Below are positions 22,187 to 34,070 of a stretch of DNA of 64,000 bases, piece by piece (the first letter of the stretch is position 1; every line of letters starts with the position of its first letter). Where the stretch lies: contig VTPC01008750.1 of NCBI GenBank assembly GCA_011009095.1, positions 17,007 through 81,006 on the forward strand, given 5' to 3'. Source of the DNA: Ignelater luminosus (taxonomy: Eukaryota; Arthropoda; Insecta; Coleoptera; Elateridae). Made by a program: the position numbers and the translations under genes. The notes beneath the pieces are model-generated. The model had not been told where the DNA came from and made no database searches. It worked only from the letters and a program-made list of their open reading frames with translations.

Positions 22187-24986
22187 ATGGCGGACATCAA
22201 GATAGGCACAGTTAACATTAATGGTCTCCGAAATAAGATCCTCCTCATACAAAACCTCATCCAGACCGACAACATCCACATTCTTTCACTCACGGAGACC
22301 AAACTCTCTCCACGCCTCCCTCTCTCCATCCCAGGGTTCCACATTTACCGCAAAGAAGCTCCCCGAGTTCGCGCAGGTGTGGCCCTTGCCATTTCATCTC
22401 AAATCCCAAGCGATAACCACCAAATCCCTAATGAATTTTCCCATCTCCACTGCTGCGCCGCCACTGCCTACTTCCGCAACATCCCCACACAGATATTCTC
22501 TCTTTACCCCCCCCCGGGCCATGCCCCTCTCCCAGTCGACTTCCTCGAGTACGCTGCCTCGCTTCCGCGGGCGATCGTGATGGGCGACTTCAACGCACGT
22601 CACATCTCCCTTGGGGACGGGACATCCAACCGGAGAAGCGACTCCCTTGCCGACACCATCCTTTGCCTCCCCTCTACCATATCCCCAACGATAACCCTAC
22701 CTTCATAGGAAACGGCGGCTTCTCCATCCCCGACCACATCCTCATCACCGACTCCCTCACACCCTACTTCAATGAACATCGCCACCCCCGTGGCCTCCGA
22801 CCACCTGCCCCTAATTACACCGTCCTCCCTCCTCTCCTTCCCTCACCGCACTTCCCCCTCCCGTGCCATCAGGGACTGGAACAAAGCCCGTTGGTACGAG
22901 TTCCAATCCCACATCGAGACCCACCTCCCACCGAACCCTCCTCTATCCAACATCCAAGACATCGACGCTACCATCCAACTCCTTACTAACACCATCCGTG
23001 ACGCCGTCCACGTGGCTGTGCTGGAAAGAACAATCAAATTGCACCGTCCACCCCTCCCCCCTGCTATTCGCAGCATTATCCAAGACAAACGCAGAGTCTA
23101 CCGCCTGCTTCTCAGAACTCGAGATCCCATGGTCAAGACGCAGTGGAACAGACTCAACGCCCTGGTCCGGCGAAACACCGCCCGGTTCAGGGAAGAACGG
23201 TGGACTGTTGCCTGCTCTAGCCTGGATCACCGAAACGGCCGCCAATTCTGGCAAAAATTCCAGTCCCTCACGGGCCAAAAACGCTCCAGACTCCAACATC
23301 TCGACAACCACGGCGACAAAATCACCGACCCCCAGTCCCAGGCTGACTTCTTTGCTGACACTCTTGCAAACATTCACCAGCCACCCACAGAGCCCCGCTT
23401 CAACGATCGCCATTTCCACCGAGTCAATGAGCACATCGAAAACCATCCCCTAGTGATGGTCCCCCCTCCCCTCCCCCTGAACTACCTCGCCCAGACATCA
23501 TTGCCCCTATCAGTGAAGTCGAAACATCCACCGCCATCGCCTCTGGCAAGAACTCCGCCCCCGGCGAGGACACCATCACCAGAAGGGCTCTGCGCCATCT
23601 TCCCCCGCTCGCTATTACCCTGCTCACTATCATCTTTAACTGCTGCCTACTCAGCGGTTACTTCCCCTCCGCCTGGAAAACTGCCCAGGTCATCATGCTT
23701 CTAAAACCAAACATGCGAGCCTCCGATCCCTGTTCCTACAGACCCATCGCCCTCCTCAACGTTCTCGGCAAGATCTTCGAGAGGATCCTCACCGACCGAC
23801 TCACCGTATTCGCCACTGACCATGACATAATTCCCAACCACCAATTCGGCTTTCAGAAAGGTAGATCCACTAACGATCTTATTCTCCGCCTCCACTCAGA
23901 CGCCAGCAGAGCCATAAACTCCGGCCGCTGCGTGATAGCCACATTTCTAGACATCGAACGTGCTTTCGATAAGGTTCGGCACGAGGGACTTCTCCTCAAG
24001 CTCATCCAGGCCAACCTCCCCCTCCCATTCGTCCGTGTTATCAACAGCTTTCTGTCTCATCGACAACACCAAGTCCGAGTCGGCCAAAACCTCTCGAGAA
24101 TATTCACCCCCCTCGCAGGCGTCCCCCAAGGGGCCATCCTCTCTCCCATGCTCTTCACCCTCTTCTGCCGAGACATCCCCCTCCCCCAACACCCCAGCAC
24201 CAGCCTGCTCCAATACGCGGACGACACCGCACTCTGGGTGTCGACCGGGACCGCCGCCGCCGGCTCCAGGATCCTCTCGCAAGAACTTGCGAGGCTAGAG
24301 GTTTGGCTCCGACGGTGGCGTATAAAACCCAACCCCAACAAAACACAAACCATCCTTTTCCGACATAAACATCAAACACAAACCCGCCGCCTCACCTCTA
24401 ATAACATCCACCTGGACCTCTGGGGATCCCCCTCGAGCTCTCCCCACACATTAAATACCTCGGAAACACCTTCTCCGCCACCCTTAATTGGGCAGAGGAG
24501 ACGCGGCTCTGCCTGTCGACAGTGCGGGAACGCGCCTCCCTCCTCTCTAAGATCCGTGGCGGCATCACCGGCTGCCACTCCGGCACCCTCATCCACACGT
24601 ATAAAACATACATCCGACCCATCCTAGACTACAGATTCTCATGCTTCTCCACCTCTCCCAAGCGCTTCATCAAACAACTCCTATCCAAAGAGAGGGCCAT
24701 CTGTAGGAGGATTCTCCGCCTAGATCGGTTCCACCCCTCCGGGGAGATTTGCGACCCCGCCGCAATTCCCCCTATAGACGCCCGCCTCGAACTCCTAAGG
24801 CATCGCTTTGCCACCGAAGCCATTGCCACCAACAATACCTTCATCCTAGACGTCCTCCGCTCCCATCCAAGCAGCAACCGCTGGAAACCGAGGGTGAAAA
24901 TGAAACACCCTCCCTCCAGATTCCTAAAATGCGCACCCAGGATCTTCCTCCTGACCTACAGGAGGTTCTTGATTCCACGCCACTAA
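22187..24986 (+). pseudogene. LINE ORF2: APE endonuclease plus reverse transcriptase, frameshifted
   Basis: The ATG at 22187 starts an apurinic-type endonuclease: VNINGLRNK, SLTETKLS, IVMGDFNARH, and SDHLPL near 22797. Two compensating frameshifts (about 22665 and 22770) bracket the IPDHILITDSLTPYF segment. The linker and RT follow, with a shift in a C-rich tract near 23465. The RT has SYRPIALLNVLGKIFERIL, IIPNHQFGFQKGRSTNDL, FLDIERAFDKVRHEGLL, GVPQGAILSPMLF and the catalytic LLQYADDTALWV (about 24205). A shift near 24420 leads to HIKYLGNTFSATL and the C-terminal RHRFATEAI region, stopping at 24986. All catalytic motifs are present, but four frameshifts break the protein. Confidence 0.85.
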
Positions 24987-25445
24987 CCTACAGATAACCC
25001 CCTCAAACCACCCCCCCATCCTCTTAACTAACTAAAATCCCCAAATCCTCCCACAGCGCGAACTGTGGGGGGTGGTGGTTCTGAAAAGAACCGTTTCCCA
25101 CAACCTCACATAATACATCACACATCACCACATAACACCCCACACACCATCACCACACGCCACCACCACACATCATTACCAGAACAAGCCTTTCAGCCCC
25201 TCTCCGATATCTCTCGACAGCCCCATTTTTCAGCCGTCACCAACATCATTCTCCACCTACACGGCCCCGTCTACTCGTCTACCCTCCACCCACCATCTCA
25301 CCGCGAAGCCTCCCAATCCACCTCACCTGCCTTGCCACTTCATCTAACTCAAATTCCAACCACACCTGCCTCGACGGTTTTACGGAGAAGAAACGCGTTC
25401 TGGCTTCCCCCCCACCACAGCACCTTTTCTATCAAGGCTTGAGAG

Positions 25446-26270
25446 ACGAATAGCGTCTAAAGCCGCTGCACTGAGTATGCAGCACCCTGCGATGACCCGC
25501 AGTGAGGGCAGTTCCGTTCCAGAAGTCCAGCAGTCATCACATCAGCCGAATTCTAGTAAGTAAACCGAACAGGTAAAGAGGTGCCCTCTCCTGCTTGACC
25601 GTTCTCCTTGTTTTTTTTTCTACACCGTTCTCTTCCTTTCCTCTTGCGAGATCCGTCCCGTCCCTACTTGTAACTGTATTGCCGGTGCGGCGGTCGATCC
25701 GACGCATCGTCGGTCTAGTCCAAGTCCGGTCATTCTGGTACGGGTGAGGCGGTCGATCTGACTCATCTCTGCTGGGTGGCTCTGTGCCCTGCCTACTTAC
25801 GGCTGTATTACCGGTGCGGCAGTCGATCCGACGCATCGGCGGTCCGGTCCAAGCCCGGTTACTCCGGCGCAGGTGAGGCGGTCGATTCGACTCATCACCG
25901 CTAGGTAACTCCGCATCCATTCTCTTCGTATTCCCCGCTCATCACCATAAAGCACCTGATCCGACTAAACGCATACCCGACTCTGTATAACCGCACGCCG
26001 CCCGCTTGCTGCACTACCGGTAATAACGATCCCAGAATTGGGTGTAGTGGCTAAGTAGTAGCTTGTATTTGCTTGTTTGTATGCTTACTGTAATACCTGC
26101 TTGAATTAAGAGATTGTTTGGGCTTGATCGGTGTTTTCTTTCTATATTAAGCTCTCCGAGTTTCTCTTTCCGCCGTCGACCCCTGGAGTCATCAGGTCTC
26201 CATCGTAGCTGCCCGGTGAGCCCTTGCCCGACCGACCCAAGGGCGAGGTGGGTGAGTAAACCCCCTTACA
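25446..26270 (+). repeat. Probable LTR with an internal ~129-bp tandem repeat
   Basis: This GC-richer block ends ...cccccttaca at 26270, immediately before a primer-binding-site-like sequence, as expected for the 3' end (U5) of a 5' LTR. Inside, a unit of about 129 bp starting tgtattRccggtgcggc (about 25655-25784) is repeated nearly intact at about 25785-25915. The 5' boundary is uncertain; the region runs on from the LINE 3' end without a visible junction. No partner LTR was found in the window, so this is an isolated 5' LTR plus leader. A long Arg/Pro-rich frame on the opposite strand arises from the tandem repeat and is not a gene. Confidence 0.5.
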
Positions 26271-26275
26271 AAATC

Positions 26276-26290
26276 TGGCGCCCGAGCACC
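26276..26290 (+). promoter_or_regulatory. Primer-binding-site-like sequence (tRNA-Lys type)
   Basis: tggcgcccgagcacc follows the presumed LTR end by five bases. TGGCGCC is the hallmark start of LTR-element primer sites complementary to the 3' end of a tRNA, classically tRNA-Lys. Some 100-130 bases of purine-rich leader follow before the sequence returns to unidentifiable AT-rich DNA, so the rest of the element is missing. Confidence 0.5.
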
Positions 26291-26299
26291 GACCGCCCG

Positions 26300-27585
26300 A
26301 GCATCGGAAAGAAAGCGTAACACTATACAAGAAGCAACAGGACGAGAAACTAAGAAAACGAAAATCATTAGCCAAAAGCAGCCAAGAAGCTAAAATTTAA
26401 TGATAGCGTGAATAGGAAAGAAAATAAGAAAGATCTAGATTATAGTGTTTGCATAGCTGAAGTAGCAATAAATGAAGAAAACATCAAACAAGATGATTGA
26501 AAAGCTGAAGGTTAATATTAGCTGGTGTGGTATTTTAGACATGAAACATATATTGTAAGCGTTATTTTTGAGGTTTCTGAATAGCAACAGAAGATAATTG
26601 CCGATAGTGTAGGACAGTTTGATAACCATTATATCTTACACAAATAATGCATCGACTAACAGTTTCAAGTTTTGGAGCTGTAGTAAAGCGTAGGGATTCC
26701 ACATCATGTGACGCACTTGTAAAGTCTATTTAAAGCCCAAGACAATTTTCAACTTCAGCTACCGAACATGGGAAGCAAAACGAGCGTGTGGCTATCAGCA
26801 GATATTCTGATATCATTAAGCAACCGATTCATCCTTCCACAATCTTTATTGACACTAAACTGGCTTCTTGGCTGTCTTTTCAGATGGTAGAATTGTCATA
26901 CTATTTATGGATTAAACAGATTATTTTCTTCAATTAAAGTAAAATTCCAAGTTCCTATAAAACTGAAATCTTCATTTTAAAAATTTAATATTTCAACACA
27001 AATTATTTTCTAGGTCACTGAAACACACTAAAAATACATTCATTATCATGTGTCACATTTCATAAGTAAAATAATGTAACTTACAACGTCTGCATGTCTG
27101 ATCACCGCAGCATACAAAGTGTATCAACTTACAAAATACGAGTGTAGATAAAATTACTATATTGTACTATAAAGAGTTTACATTGTGAACCAATATAACT
27201 GCAAAGTGCAGAATTGTATAATTCTACCTGTTACCTAGATTTGTAAAATGTTATATTTGCAGAACTGTGATTTCATTAGCCTGGTTATTGTCATATTTAT
27301 TGTTGTGTCAACTAACTTGAAATGTATAAATAGGAAATTTGGAAACTTAACAAACAGTATTATCATTCAATTGGTTTTACTCACTACAAATGTATTAGCT
27401 GGTCATAAAGTCTTTCAATTGAGCTTAACTGGTCCATGAGACCGTGGACCAGGCTAGACGTAACAACCGGGATTAGACCTCAAAGCTAATCTCCGACCGC
27501 AAGCTTCAGCACACTCTCCGAACTTTGCTCACACACCTTAATAAAAAAACCCATGTTATATTTTATTTTACAGGAATTATAAATG
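26300..27585. other. No recognisable gene
   Basis: The first 130 bases look like retroelement leader. The remainder is AT-rich with no recognisable coding similarity; a 63-codon frame at 27248-27439 is hydrophobic and unremarkable. A short imperfect palindrome, ggtccatgagaccgtggacc, lies at about 27430-27450. Confidence 0.4.
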
Positions 27586-27589
27586 CAGA

Positions 27590-28462
27590 AGAAATTGTAG
27601 AAAAATGAAATGTCTGCATAAGTAACTATTTCTAGGCTTAAATTAATAGATACTGTCAGAAATAAGCAAGTCTCATGTTTAGAACTTGAAAACGGAGAAA
27701 TTCGATTAAAAAGCAGTCATAATTATTATTATCAGGTACTTTGGCTGTTGTATAACATGCATAAAAACAAACAAAGACGTAACAAAAGAGTATTATTTTA
27801 TTAAGGGACGGATAACAACCATACGATCAATGGTTTATATATGGCAAACATTTAGCCGTAATGGTTTCAAATATTTCGTTCCTCGAGCTTTGAATCAAGA
27901 CCATGTTGAAAATCTATTTTCACAAATCCGGTAGCATGGAATAAGTAATTCAAACCCGACCTGCCATCACTTCATTGCTGCATTGAAAAATGTAATTGTA
28001 AATGCATTAGGTAAACAGTTTATTCAAGGCAGTAATTGTGAAGATAATGGTTGCACATCAATTACAGGCCTAGTTCATCTGCTACACAATAGCTATGATT
28101 CCAAACCAAATGCTGATGATGAATCTAACAACCACACTATATGAACTAATGTGGATAAAGAATTAATAAATAAAATCATCAATGATGACAAAGAAAGCCA
28201 GGCATCTGCATATGTTGTTGGGTATATTTTAAACAAACTTGATATTCCCAACTGTGATGATTGTTATGTTAATTTTTTTACTTCTGAAATACATAACATA
28301 TATACACCACTCTAAAAGAATATGAAAATAAAGAAAGTCACCTAAAATATGCAAGCAACATGGTAATTGAGATGACACAAATTATACATGTGAAGTTATA
28401 CAACTTTCTTGATTCTAACGGCCACATCAAAGATTTACTTACTACTTTCAAACAAATGAATG
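27590..28462 (+). pseudogene. P-element/THAP9-like transposase, C-terminal relic (copy A)
   Basis: Scattered blocks match the C-terminal half of P-element-type transposases. KLIDTVRNKQVSCLELENGE lies near 27640. VPRALNQDHVENLFSQIR follows at about 27870, corresponding to the NQDPLENFFG.IR motif, then NSNPTCHHFIAALKNVIVNA and SAYVVGYILNKLDIPNCDDC (about 28205), a typical Cys-containing tail. Several stops interrupt it. At about 28462 it abuts a pogo transposase with no spacer, so one of the two was truncated by a deletion or by the other's insertion. Non-functional. Confidence 0.65.
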
Positions 28463-30093
28463 CAGAGACCTTACAAACCGTTCATGTTAAAAGATGCACC
28501 TATAGGGACTCTAGGCCTTGCCCAACATACTGGCTGGATGACGAGTGTACCCTTCGTAGAAGTGATGAAGCACTTCATAAAACTGACTTCTTCTTCAAAA
28601 AACAATCCATCGTTATTGATACTGAATAACCATGAGAGCCACCTAGCTCCAACAGTTTTAAATATAGCAAAGGACAATGGCGTTACTTTGTTGACTATAC
28701 AACCGCATAAAAGCCACAAATTGCAGCCCTTGGACGTGTCTGTTTTTGGTCCATTTCAGACGTTCTATAATGCAGCAGCTGACTCGTAGATGGCGCGGCA
28801 TCCGGGAAGACCTCTCACGATTTACGATGTTGCAGGATTAGTTGGTCAAGCTTTTGACAAAGCAATGTCATCTGTTAACATAAAGTCTGGATTCAGAAAA
28901 ACTGGCATCTTCCCTTTTGATCGGAATAGTTTTTCTGATGACGACTTTATGCCCAGCGAAGTAACAAACCGACCAACTCAGCAGAGTGCTCCAACTACTG
29001 GCGTTGCACAAATGAAACTGAGAGAAACTTCACAATTAAGTTTGTCTTCTAAGAAGTCGAGATATCCTGCAGAATTCGCGATCGATCCCTTAACAAAGTC
29101 TCTGGAGACTCAAGCAGGACCTTCGATGGATTTTGCTTCGCGTCAGGATTTCCTAGAGTTTCTCTCAAATAATACACCGTCATTAGATTGCCTTTCAAAA
29201 AAACCTGTTAGTGTCATTGAAGAACAAGGGACACAGTCTACGTCAAATAGATGCAGTGTGACTTTACCGAACCTAATTCCATCTGATGATGACAAGATGG
29301 AGTCAGGTCATTTGAGTCCTATATTAACGGAGACTATAGACCAGGACAAAGCAGATCATGAACCGTTTCTTAAAAATCAGCTCTCAGAAGATCAGCTTAA
29401 TCTAATGAATTTCTAAGTTAAACACCTCACTCCTATCACATACGACCAATTAGTAAGTCCCTTAGCATGTAAAGGTTATCCAAAAGCTCAACCAAGACTT
29501 CAGTCTAATAAAGGAAGAAATTGAAAAAGAAGTTGTATTGCCGCCGATACACCTACAAAAAATGAATTCGAAAAAGCTGCTTTAAAGAGAGTGAAAAGGG
29601 TAAAAAATAAAGATAAAAGTTGACAGCCATAGATGAAAATTCGATAGCCAAAGATAAAAGGTTTAAAGCCAAAGAAAAAATCAAAAGCTCAAAGAAGCCG
29701 CTAGTGAAAAAAGTTCTTTTCGAAGACTCTGAAGACGCTATATCCACTTCATCTGATGAATCGAATGATATCCCCTTTTCCCACTTCAAAAAAACCAGAA
29801 CGAGATGATTTCGTCATTATTAGATTTTTTGGTAAACAACAAAAAATCAGCATTATATTGGGAAACTTTTGACTGACAATGATGGTGGGTCTTACTATGT
29901 AAGTTACTTAGGTAAAAGTAGCAACGTGGATAACAGTTTCTATTTGCTACTCGAACCAAATATGACGACAGTTGGACTAAAAGATATAGAAACGGTTTTA
30001 CCTTTGCTTGAAAAACATCAAAAACTTACAAAACGTCAAGCTGATTCTTACGTCTTTCCCAGAAATATCTTGAAAAAGTTTAATTTGCAATAA
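28463..30093 (+). pseudogene. Pogo/Tigger (DDE_1) transposase relic, copy 1
   Basis: The relic starts within the catalytic domain. KDAPIGTLGLAQHTGWMTS is followed by NPSLLILNNHESHL, where the second catalytic Asp of LDNHES is Asn. SHKLQPLDVSVFGPF carries the third Asp. After a TAG at 28787-28789 the frame continues for 208 codons: YDVAGLVGQAFDKAM, SGFRKTGIFPFDRNSFSDDD and a Ser/Thr/Pro-rich tail. Further frames extend to 30093, including a Lys-rich stretch, SSDESNDIPF and DNDGGSYYVSYLGKSS, the small C-terminal fold common in insect pogo proteins. The N-terminal psq/CENP-B DNA-binding half is missing. The Asp-to-Asn change, the stop and the truncation make it dead. Confidence 0.72.
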
Positions 30094-33000
30094 ACTCTAA
30101 TATCTTGTTTTTTTCTTAGAATTAGGAATGTATCACAGAGTGCCCCATTGTATGTCACATTGTACCCCAAATACGGGGCAGTCTGTAACACGTGACGGAT
30201 TTCAAAAAAGTGCCATTTAAATAGATTTTTTGCTGTTTTGATATCGTTTTTCTATGTTAACTAAAAGTTTAAATACTTGTAATGTTATTTTAAAATTTGC
30301 ACTAAATCCGTCCCTGTTTTCCAATTTCGTTCGGGTATTTGTTTTCCTGACGCGTAACTTTTAAATTATTTCATTCCATGAACGAATGTTTGTTAAAATT
30401 TTATTTTAAAGAATTGATAACTTTGTGGTCTCGACTTCTGGGCTCCGGCGGACGTGCCGTTTGTTATTTTTCCAATATAGAATTCCTGGAATCTTAGTCG
30501 CAAATGTTGGAGTCACACAGTCTCGGTTAAGTCAGGTTCAAGCTGGTAAATCTACGAAGTGGAATTTTCCATTGTCTCGTAAGAATATTTGCATTTTGAC
30601 CTGTTAGGTCGTGTAACTGGCTTTCCAACCCCACTTCGGTAAGTACAAACTTCGTAACAGGAGAGTTCCATTTTGGCTTCGAGCTGGACGCTCGCAGCTC
30701 GGTCGCTAACAACAATTTGTCTGTCGTGAATTCGCCCTATTTAGTTTTTGGTGTAGTTGCTAGATATTTTCTATCAGGAGGTACAATTATGGCAGCGACA
30801 ATTTTGTCGGATCTGGCCTTAGGATTCACGGACGACGGGAGCTTACCCTGAATATTTGTGTGGAGATGTACCTCAAATAAGTGTCAATGGACACAGTGTT
30901 GGCCGCATCGGCGTTAAAACAAACCGCTTTGTGGGAATAATCAGTTGCGACGAGCTATTAGAAATTTTTGTGTTTGGGAAAATTATTGTTTTATCTTTTG
31001 GAATCAAATTTACCATCATGTCATCTTGTGGGAAATTCTTCGTCAAGAAAAGGAACTCCATTTCCCATTTCCAATTTTAGTGGAACTACTTTGGTTCCGG
31101 ATACCTTGTGTGATGTGTAAAGTACGCTCTCTTGTGGCTTTAAATTAAAGTCAGTGTTTTGTAAAAATGGTCATTATAGTAATTTTAAAATTTTGTGGAT
31201 TTAGTTTTGTTAATAACAAGCACCGATCTCTCAACAATGTTATCTTTTTGCCTTTATTGGATTACTGGAACTTGACGGATGAACTGCACATTGTTTATGA
31301 GTAAGAACTATGTTTTAGTATGTTTTTTTGTATTGTCCTTGTGTAAACTTTGAGACACGGCGATTAAATTTGTTATTCACGTAAGTCAGGATAGCATTGT
31401 AAATGTTTTCCGGAAAAAGGGCTTTGATTTTATTATTATTATGGTTGGAGATGTATTCTCACTAATCTATTATTTTTGGTTAATGTACATTTTGAGGATT
31501 TCTTGTTGTTTAAGTATTGCAAACTTATTTGCAGATTATACTTTAGCGTTTATCATTTAATGGTTACTTTGGGTCGCTTAATAGTTTTTTTTAAGTTTGA
31601 TGACGAACCCCTCAGGTTTCGTTTGAATATGATTATATCGTTTTTCTTTGTGTAAAGTTTTAAAGTGTTTCTGTTTATAATTGATGTTATTCAAATTTAT
31701 TTTATCAATCCATATTGAATTATTTTCAACGTTATTAACTTCATTAATTTATGTTTTCATGAACTAAATCTTTGTTAATCATTTTTTTTTCTTTGCATAT
31801 TGAAGATATAATAAACCAACTGTGTTTCATCTATTTTGGTATTTTATTTGTGTAAACAATCAGGTAAGGTATTGTGTTATGAGTGTCCCAGGTTTCCAGT
31901 AATAAAGAATCAAATTTTTTGCTTCTGACAATTTAAGAGTTAACGTTTTGTAAACTTTATTTTAATCATGAGAAAGAGAGAGAGTTATGTTGCACATTAT
32001 GATGTTTTATTATTTTATGTTTTTGGTGTTGATGATAATTTTATTATGGTCTGTTGTGTGTTAACTAATGAAGCTTCGTATAGAGTGGAGAGTGCATTAT
32101 AGCATCCAAATACAATTTTAAGTTTCTGTATACAGGGTGATACTTCCTATGGCCACCCATATACAGGATTTTCGCCGATGTGGGGACAGGTCGGCGGATT
32201 ATTTCTTTTTAGCATAACTGTTTCCTGGCGCCCTTTTGGTATCTCTTTTAGGCTTTTCAGCCAAGAGCTAAGTTTTAGGTCCAGGTAAGATCATCAAAGC
32301 CTGGATTATTTACTATTTTGGAACCTACTCCCGTCTTCGACATGAGCTATGGGCTTGAACATCTACCGACATCTGGCTTATGCGGGACTTGTGCATACTT
32401 TTGGGTATTTTCCCGTTACATACTGTTGATTATTTTAAGCCTACTGAAAATGTCTTATAATAAATATTTTGAGTTTCATAACACGATTTGGCTTTTTTGT
32501 CACACTGTGCCCAACCTTAACCTACATTTTGTATTTGTAATTTATATGTGCCAGTCCATAAAAGTGTAAATGCTTTTACACCAGTTCATTTTTATTTAGA
32601 AACATTACATATGGGTCTGTTCTCAATTCTTTTGTCATGGGAGCAAAATTATTTACTACGTTTATACATGTAATCCATTGCTTTGTTCGAATTGTATTAA
32701 TTAAGCAGTAACTGTTATTGTTACCAAACCTATTTTTTTAAAGATTTTTGTTAGGTAATAAAGGCCGCAATTACACACTTTTTATTGTAAAGAATGTAAA
32801 GAATTAATTTCCAACAGATTTTTTTCTTTAATTACATTATTGTATTATTTCCTTGTATAATATTTTCAGGAACTAGTAAAAGACTGTTGACAAGTGTATT
32901 TAATAACATCATATCTGCAGAAGGAGTATTTTGCAGCAGATACAAAGTCCTTATTGGTGTAGAAAACAATTAAGAAGTTTATCCAAAAGCTCATTAATCC

Positions 33001-34070
33001 AAATAGTATGATTCAAGGTAAATAGCTAAAACTATCTCAATTTGGTACCCTTTACGCACAATATTATATTAGAGAACAATAATGCCACAAAAGTAGCATC
33101 TTGGTAAAAATGGACTAATGAGGTATTTCTGAGAACTATTTTGTTTTTAAAAAGAAGTGCATGACCAAAAATTTTGAAATACTTACTAGGAAATACAAAC
33201 GCCAAAAACAATATAAGTGGTTGCTATCTAAATTAAAGATGTCTTGTTTACATTTTCATATAGCAATACAACAACAAATACTATACAGAAACAATTTTAT
33301 TTTGTTGTAGCTGTTACGATGCTGTTACTGAGTTCAACTTATGAATTAGCTGAATTTATAGAGAATTAAAATATTTCTAACACGATTTGGTATAGAATAA
33401 TAACTGTTCTTTTAACAGGCTCAACATTTTAGTGACATATATTTACTTAAGTTGAGGGTTTAGTTTGTCAGATTTATTGAAAAGTCTAATTTCCAATGTT
33501 ATGTCGTGACCTAGTCAGAATTCTAAATTAAAAACATTTATCAAGTTCGCTTTTAAATAAATGGTGCTAAACTACATTTTGAAAACGCCCGCTCAAACCA
33601 TTAGTTTGCCTGACGAACAACAGATGGCGTACGAAAATTATGTTGCTGCTTTTTTATTAAAGGCCTGCACTTCTTAACAGGGGTATTTTGTGGTGAGTAG
33701 TGTGTTTTGTTCCCGGCAAAAATTTTTCGTCGCTCCTGTCAAACTTCGTTGGAGATTATCAAGTACCTATAATAAGTAAGTGTGCGTACTTGTCTATTAT
33801 TTAAAGTTGTAGAACATTTGATATATTTAAAGTGTGTAATAGTACACCTATTTGTAACATTTCCTGTACAATTTAAGAGCTGTGCCTAAAAATGTTGCAT
33901 GATAGTGATCGGGTACCCTCGGACACGAAATGTCGGGTACCCCCGCATATTGTTTTAAGTTTTGAATTTCGCAATAATTGTTCTAACGAACAACAGTTGT
34001 TCTGTCAATTTGCTTATTTATGGAAAGTATTTTAAAATAGTGTTTCTATTGTTGCAGAAAGACTTGAAAT
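30094..34070. other. Longest stretch without a recognisable gene
   Basis: About 4 kb of AT-rich DNA in which I could not recognise coding sequence on either strand. At 30150-30200 a ccccaaatacgggg hairpin (about 30162-30180) and the following gcagtctgtaacac may be the 3' end of the pogo copy just upstream. At 33910-33955 the word gggtaccc occurs twice, 20 bp apart (gggtaccctcggac and gtcgggtacccc), just 5' of the second pogo copy; this may be its terminal or subterminal repeat. The block at 30420-30850 is less AT-rich and might be an unrecognised repeat. Confidence 0.4.

Larger units (their letters stand above)
19560..25445 (+). mobile_element. C-rich Jockey-like non-LTR retrotransposon (LINE), nearly full length
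   Basis: A 5' region with a TATA-like gggtataaatac near 19675 precedes ORF1 (about 20704-22143) and ORF2 (22187-24986), followed by a CA-rich 3' region. The plus strand is extremely rich in C throughout, with long C tracts and few G, quite unlike the surrounding AT-rich DNA. The gene order of gag-like ORF1 with zinc knuckles, then endonuclease-RT ORF2, is that of Jockey/I-group LINEs, which move by target-primed reverse transcription. I did not find a poly(A) tail or target duplication, so both ends are approximate. A diverged second copy of ORF2 begins at 63.2 kb. Frameshifts make this copy inactive. Confidence 0.8.

Noticed and set aside
22943..23446. 167-codon minus-strand ORF and other long antisense frames in the LINE
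   Set aside because: They arise because the C-rich sense strand has few stop-forming codons in antisense; the sense strand carries clear endonuclease-RT motifs.
25537..25920. 127-codon Arg/Pro-rich minus-strand ORF with internal repeats
   Set aside because: Its repeats reflect the ~129-bp DNA tandem repeat in a presumed LTR; it has no independent coding evidence.
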